A stretch of DNA of 8,103 nt, taken from the NCBI GenBank assembly GCA_013298455.1, contig JAAFHR010000137.1:1-8103 (forward strand), read 5' to 3'. The translations under genes were made by a program, and so were the position numbers. The notes under the pieces were generated by a model. That model was not told the origin of the DNA, searched no databases, and worked only from the letters and a program-made list of their open reading frames with translations. The stretch comes from Betaproteobacteria bacterium. GTDB lineage: Bacteria; Pseudomonadota; Gammaproteobacteria; Burkholderiales; Casimicrobiaceae. This document shows positions 5,548-8,103 of the stretch, in pieces. Every line of letters starts with the position of its first letter. The stretch's first letter is position 1.

Positions 5548-6473
5548 GCGATCTGGGCGATTTCTCTCCGAGCGTGGGAGAAATTGAGCGCGTTCGCTCG
5601 TATCTGCTCGGCTTGCAGAGCAGCGCCGTGACTGCCCTCGAATCATCTGATGGCGGCGCATTTTTGCGGGACGAATGGACTCGCCCCGAAGGCGGTGGCG
5701 GCATTTCTCGTTTGATCGAACACGGCGCGGTGATCGAGCGCGGTGGCGTGAATTTTTCGCATGTGATGGGCAGCAAAATGCCGCCTTCAGCGACGGCACA
5801 ACGCCCCGAGTTGGCGGGTGCGAGCTGGCAGGCGATGGGCGTGTCGCTCGTCATGCATCCGCGAAATCCGTTCGCGCCAACGACGCATCTCAACGTTCGT
5901 TTTTTCATCGCCACACCGGCGCACGGCGACCCGGTGTGGTGGTTTGGCGGCGGGATGGATTTAACGCCGTATTACGGGTTCGACGACGATGCAATTCATT
6001 GGCACAGCCAAGCGCGAGCGGCGCTCCTGCCGTTTGGCGATGATTACTACCGAAAATTCAAAGCGCATTGCGATCAGTATTTTTTCTTGAAGCATCGCAA
6101 TGAACCGCGCGGCATCGGCGGCACGTTTTTCGACGATTTCAACGCGCTCGGTTTCGAGCAAAGTTTCGCACTCATGCAATCGGTGGGCGATCATTTTGTG
6201 CCCGGTTATCTGCCGATTTTGAATCGCCGCAAAGACTCACCCTACGGCGAAAACGAGCGCGATTGGCAGCTCTATCGACGCGGTCGCTACGTTGAATTCA
6301 ATTTGGTGTGGGATCGCGGTACGCTCTTTGGATTGCAATCCAATGGCCGCACTGAAGCGATCTTAATGAGCATGCCGCCCGAGGTACGTTGGCAATACAT
6401 GCGAACCCCAGCACCCGGAACGCCTGAGCACCGGCTGCATACGGATTTTTTAGTGGCGCGGGATTGGGTTTAA
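5544..6473 (+). CDS. hemF: Oxygen-dependent coproporphyrinogen III oxidase (HemF)
   Basis: A 309-residue enzyme that uses O2 to decarboxylate two propionate chains of coproporphyrinogen III, giving protoporphyrinogen IX for haem. Family landmarks are intact: GGGGISRLIEHGAVIERGGV (50-69), MHPRNPFAPTTHLNVRFF (104-121, conserved His105 and His115), WWFGGGMDLTPYYGF (132-146), KAHCDQYFFLKHR (173-185), PRGIGGTFFDDF (188-199) and RGRYVEFNLVWDRGTLFGL (246-264). E. coli HemF has 299 residues, so this is full length. The ATG at 5544 overlaps the purD stop (ATGA), and a GGAGAG at 5528-5533 is a rather distant ribosome binding site; the open frame upstream is only purD in another frame. The presence of HemF, which needs oxygen, points to an organism able to live aerobically, in line with ubiquinone synthesis upstream. 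Pairing of purD with hemF is, as I recall, common in betaproteobacteria. Confidence 0.97.
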   Translation: MSDLGDFSPSVGEIERVRSYLLGLQSSAVTALESSDGGAFLRDEWTRPEGGGGISRLIEHGAVIERGGVNFSHVMGSKMPPSATAQRPELAGASWQAMGVSLVMHPRNPFAPTTHLNVRFFIATPAHGDPVWWFGGGMDLTPYYGFDDDAIHWHSQARAALLPFGDDYYRKFKAHCDQYFFLKHRNEPRGIGGTFFDDFNALGFEQSFALMQSVGDHFVPGYLPILNRRKDSPYGENERDWQLYRRGRYVEFNLVWDRGTLFGLQSNGRTEAILMSMPPEVRWQYMRTPAPGTPEHRLHTDFLVARDWV

Positions 6474-6482
6474 TCTCTTCGC

Positions 6483-6509
6483 CACAGATTTCACAGATTG
6501 CACAGATTT
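6483..6509. repeat. Three 9-bp tandem units CACAGATTt/g
   Basis: CACAGATTT, CACAGATTG and CACAGATTT follow one another without gaps at 6483-6491, 6492-6500 and 6501-6509, starting 10 nt after the hemF stop. The unit is related to the CGCAGATTA units of the inverted repeat that begins 38 nt further on, so both probably belong to one composite element. Confidence 0.85.
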
Positions 6510-6547
6510 CAAACCGCGCTAATTGCTTTGGAGCGCCACGTTTCTGA

Positions 6548-6660
6548 TTGACGCAGATTACGCGGATTACACAGATTGACGCAGATTAGTTAGAGCAATG
6601 CGCCCGCTGAGCAAGAAGTAATCTGCGTTCATCTGCGGCAAATCTGCGTAATCTGCGTTA
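6548..6660. repeat. Large inverted repeat built from CGCAGATTA-type units
   Basis: The left arm 6548-6588 contains successive ACGCAGATTA, CGCGGATTA, CACAGATTG and ACGCAGATTA units. The right arm 6619-6660 is their reverse complement (TAATCTGCG, ATCTGCGG, AATCTGCG, TAATCTGCG). By eye the arms pair at roughly 35 of 41 positions with one indel and enclose a 30-nt loop (6589-6618). I recognise this CAGATTA/TAATCTG type as a dispersed intergenic sequence in many bacterial genomes. A hairpin of this size after hemF could stabilise or end the transcript, but the A-run after the right arm is the wrong polarity for a + strand terminator. Read from the other strand, the stem is followed by a T-run downstream of 6548 only weakly, so no intrinsic terminator is claimed. 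Confidence 0.88.
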
Positions 6661-6714
6661 AAAAATGGTTTGAATCCCGAGCCGCTATTTCTTTCGCGCG
6701 TTTAGCTGAACTTC

Positions 6715-7281
6715 ATGAGCACTGATCCCAACGACTCCCGCCTCCGCGAAACGCTCATCAGCAGCGAAGAAATCTTCAAAGGCAAACTCCTACACGTCGT
6801 GCGCGACACGGTGCGCTTGCCCAACGGCAACGAGGCGACGCGTGAGTACATCAAGCATCCCGGTGCGGCGTGTATCGTCGCTGAATTCGAAGATGGGAAG
6901 CTTTTGCTGGAGCGGCAATTTCGCTACCCGCTCGGTCGCGTAATGATTGAGTTTCCTGCAGGAAAACTTGAAAAGGGTGAAAACCCACTCGTTTGTGCGC
7001 AGCGCGAACTCAAAGAGGAAACGGGTTACTGGGCGCGCTCTTGGCATACCCTCGGCACGTTGAATCCCGCCATCGCGTTTTGCGATGAAGTGATTCATGT
7101 TTTTCACGCCAACGGTTTGGTACTCGGAGACACAGCGCGCGACGCCGATGAGTTTTTGGAGCTCTTTGCGGCAACGCCCGATGAGATCAACGCCATGATT
7201 GCGGATGATCGAATCACCGATGCGAAAACCGTGACCGCGTTTCATCGCTGGCAACTGCTGAGACGACCCAACGTGGTTTGA
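6715..7281 (+). CDS. Nudix hydrolase, ADP-ribose pyrophosphatase type
   Basis: A 188-residue Nudix protein. The Nudix box G-x5-E-x7-REUxEExGU is complete at residues 83-105: GKLEKGE, then REL, then EETGY. Its glutamates bind the catalytic Mg2+. The flanking pattern is typical of ADP-ribose pyrophosphatases (NudF-like): an N-terminal strand domain (about 1-45), LLLERQFRYPLGRVMIEFPA (63-82) before the box and LNPAIAFCDEVIHVFHANGL (116-135) after it. The last lies where this subfamily keeps the loop supplying a catalytic residue. Family members split ADP-ribose to AMP and ribose 5-phosphate, or act on related nucleoside diphosphates; the exact substrate is not readable. The ATG at 6715 lacks a clear ribosome binding site. 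The gene stands alone, 241 nt after hemF across the repeat and 234 nt before the iorA-like gene, so it is probably a separate transcription unit. Confidence 0.93.
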   Translation: MSTDPNDSRLRETLISSEEIFKGKLLHVVRDTVRLPNGNEATREYIKHPGAACIVAEFEDGKLLLERQFRYPLGRVMIEFPAGKLEKGENPLVCAQRELKEETGYWARSWHTLGTLNPAIAFCDEVIHVFHANGLVLGDTARDADEFLELFAATPDEINAMIADDRITDAKTVTAFHRWQLLRRPNVV

Positions 7282-7329
7282 ATAACAGCATTTAGCCAGA
7301 ATGCGATACAAATATTGGCCTGGAGAAAA

Positions 7330-7383
7330 TTTATAGGCATTATTGAATATTATGTTAAACGTCTTACAGCCTTTATAGGCATT
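7330..7383. repeat. 12-bp direct repeat TTTATAGGCATT, 42 bp apart
   Basis: Identical copies lie at 7330-7341 and 7372-7383, so their start-to-start distance of 42 bp is four turns of B-DNA, on the same face. The second copy overlaps a near-palindrome GCCTTTATAGGC (7369-7380, 10 of 12 symmetric). The position upstream of the iorA-like gene suggests paired binding sites for a regulator, but this is inference. Confidence 0.55.
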
Positions 7384-7418
7384 GGTATTGACGACATAAG
7401 CTAAGACTCATTTGAGCT

Positions 7419-7451
7419 GCCGGCCTTCGCGCTTCGTTCGAGAAGCTCGGC
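7419..7451. repeat. Imperfect hairpin upstream of the iorA-like gene
   Basis: GCCGGCCTTC (7419-7428) and GAAGCTCGGC (7442-7451) pair at 8 of 10 positions around a 13-nt loop. No U-run follows, so a terminator for the Nudix gene is not supported. It may be a leader structure or part of another dispersed repeat. Confidence 0.4.
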
Positions 7452-7501
7452 ACCTTGCACAAGCTGAGCGGCGTACTATTGCCAGCATCAAACGATGCAA
7501 C

Positions 7502-7507
7502 AAGGAG
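7502..7507 (+). promoter_or_regulatory. Ribosome binding site deciding the iorA-like start
   Basis: AAGGAG sits 8 nt before ATG 7516. The alternative ATG at 7495 lies upstream of this site and would add MQQGATR, which is not family-like. Confidence 0.85.
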
Positions 7508-7515
7508 CGACGCGG

Positions 7516-7992
7516 ATGTACACCTGTGAGATCAACGGTAAGCGCGTGGATTTTTCCGCGCTTGGGGTCGAAGCGGATATGCCGCTCCTGTGGGCGCTTC
7601 GAGATGAACTCGATCTAAAGGGCACGAAGTATGGCTGCGGCATCGCGCAGTGCGGCGCTTGTACGGTGCATGTTGACGGCGAAGCGGTTCGCTCGTGTGT
7701 GTATCCCGTTGGCGCGTGCGCTGGCAAAAAAATTGTCACGATTGAGGGCTTGGCAACGGCCACCAACGGCAGCGCAGACAAGCTCACCAAAATTCAAGCA
7801 GCATGGATCAAGCATCAAGTGCCGCAATGCGGTTACTGCCAGAGCGGCATGATTATGGCCGCCGAAAAATTGTTGCGCGACAAACCGAAGCCGACTGACG
7901 CCGACATCGATGCCGCGATGAGCAATATTTGCCGTTGCTCGACCTACGTGCGAGTGCGTGCGGCGATTCATGATGTTGCGAAGAGCGCGTAA
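7516..7992 (+). CDS. iorA: 2Fe-2S small subunit of an isoquinoline 1-oxidoreductase-like molybdenum hydroxylase
   Basis: A 158-residue electron-transfer subunit with two iron-sulfur clusters, of the xanthine dehydrogenase/aldehyde oxidase superfamily. The N-terminal plant-ferredoxin-like domain uses Cys41, Cys46, Cys49 and Cys61 in KYGCGIAQCGACTVHVDG and RSC. The C-terminal helical domain uses Cys105 and Cys108 (VPQCGYCQSGMIM) and Cys139 and Cys141 (NICRCSTYVRVRAAIH). All eight ligands are present, and CRCST replaces the more frequent CRCGT. Length is normal for IorA (about 150-160). The protein has no signal peptide. It is followed 10 nt later by an iorB-like gene with a twin-arginine signal, the usual partner that carries the molybdenum cofactor. 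These enzymes hydroxylate N-heterocycles or oxidise aldehydes; the substrate here is unknown, so the symbol marks the family rather than a proven isoquinoline activity. Confidence 0.92.
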   Translation: MYTCEINGKRVDFSALGVEADMPLLWALRDELDLKGTKYGCGIAQCGACTVHVDGEAVRSCVYPVGACAGKKIVTIEGLATATNGSADKLTKIQAAWIKHQVPQCGYCQSGMIMAAEKLLRDKPKPTDADIDAAMSNICRCSTYVRVRAAIHDVAKSA

Positions 7993-7996
7993 GGAG
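7991..7996 (+). promoter_or_regulatory. Ribosome binding site for the iorB-like gene
   Basis: AAGGAG overlaps the iorA stop codon. Three in-frame ATGs follow in a row (7997, 8000, 8003); the third has the best spacing (6 nt) and is taken as the start. Confidence 0.75.
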
Positions 7997-8002
7997 ATGA
8001 TG

Positions 8003-8103
8003 ATGAACAACGAATCAATCTCACGCCGCGAATTTTTGCAAACTGGCGCTGCGGCGTCCGCCGGTTTGGTGCTGGGCTTCAACCTGCCGCAATCCAATGC
8101 GCA
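8003..8103 (+). CDS. iorB: IorB-like molybdenum hydroxylase large subunit, N-terminal fragment
   Basis: Only about 33 codons are in the window. They read MNNESISRREFLQTGAAASA followed by GLVLGFNLPQSNA: a twin-arginine motif SRREFLQ (residues 7-13) and then a hydrophobic stretch, the classic Tat export signal. IorB-family proteins commonly begin with SRRxFLK and a GLVLGF-like segment. The position directly after the iorA-like gene, with its own strong ribosome binding site, supports this. The catalytic molybdopterin-binding domains lie beyond the window, so the assignment rests on the signal and on context. Confidence 0.78.
   Translation, partial: MNNESISRREFLQTGAAASAGLVLGFNLPQSNA

Larger units (their letters stand above)
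7282..7515. other. AT-rich spacer between the Nudix and iorA-like genes
   Basis: No gene is supported in these 234 nt. The first 130 are clearly more A/T-rich than the neighbouring genes, with stretches such as AATATTATGTTAAA, and contain the 12-bp direct repeat listed separately. A TTGACG at 7388-7393 resembles a -35 box, but no matching -10 sits 16-18 bp downstream. From about 7417 the composition returns to G/C-rich and a short hairpin occurs. A 68-codon frame at 7412-7618 runs into iorA in another frame and is not credible. Confidence 0.6.

Noticed and set aside
4972..5799. 275-codon antisense frame across purD and hemF
   Set aside because: Composition is Arg/His-rich shadow coding opposite two well-supported genes; no motif seen.
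6548..6665. Intrinsic terminator for hemF
   Set aside because: The right arm is followed by an A-run rather than a T-run on the + strand, and the stem is too long and imperfect to call.
6670..6698. Promoter for the Nudix gene from TTGAAT and GCTATTTC
   Set aside because: The spacing between the two boxes is about 10 bp, far from 16-18.
7412..7618. 68-codon frame overlapping the iorA-like gene
   Set aside because: It has no ribosome binding site, runs into iorA in another frame and shows no family features.

Overview
The window reads as the chromosome of a proteobacterium, most likely a betaproteobacterium. The basis is gene content and order: a UbiH-type ubiquinone hydroxylase, then dusB-fis-purH, then purD-hemF. 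From memory this resembles the order in Burkholderiales and Nitrosomonadales relatives. The short Fis lacking the enteric N-terminal arm fits too. No database search was possible, so the genus is open. Nearly everything is on the + strand.

Layout: (1) 1-865, C-terminal part of a UbiH/COQ6-family FAD monooxygenase, start outside the window. (2) 866-1142, a spacer with a CCTGAGCG..AGCGAAGGATC inverted repeat, then a promoter-like TATAAT with a good Fis-site match just upstream. (3) 1143-4045, dusB, fis and purH as a tight operon; fis and purH overlap by ATGA. (4) 4046-4278, a spacer filled by an inverted array of GACGAAT heptamers, its right side in exact 36-bp periods. (5) 4279-6473, purD (TTG start) and hemF, again overlapping by ATGA. 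(6) 6474-6714, a spacer with three 9-bp tandem units and a large CGCAGATTA-type inverted repeat. (7) 6715-7281, a Nudix hydrolase of the ADP-ribose pyrophosphatase type. (8) 7282-7515, an AT-rich spacer with a 12-bp direct repeat. (9) 7516-8103, an iorA-like 2Fe-2S subunit and the first codons of an iorB-like molybdenum subunit with a twin-arginine signal.

The genes are mostly housekeeping. PurH makes IMP at the end of the purine pathway and PurD catalyses an early step. DusB modifies tRNA, Fis is a growth-phase nucoid regulator, HemF makes haem precursor and the UbiH homologue makes ubiquinone. The iorAB-like pair is the only clearly accessory metabolic module and its substrate cannot be read from the sequence.

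The most notable non-coding signals are three different inverted-repeat families in three successive intergenic regions, and the possible Fis autoregulatory site and C-rich discriminator at the dusB-fis promoter. I see no CRISPR array, transposase, tRNA or rRNA. I found no convincing evidence of a wholly new system.
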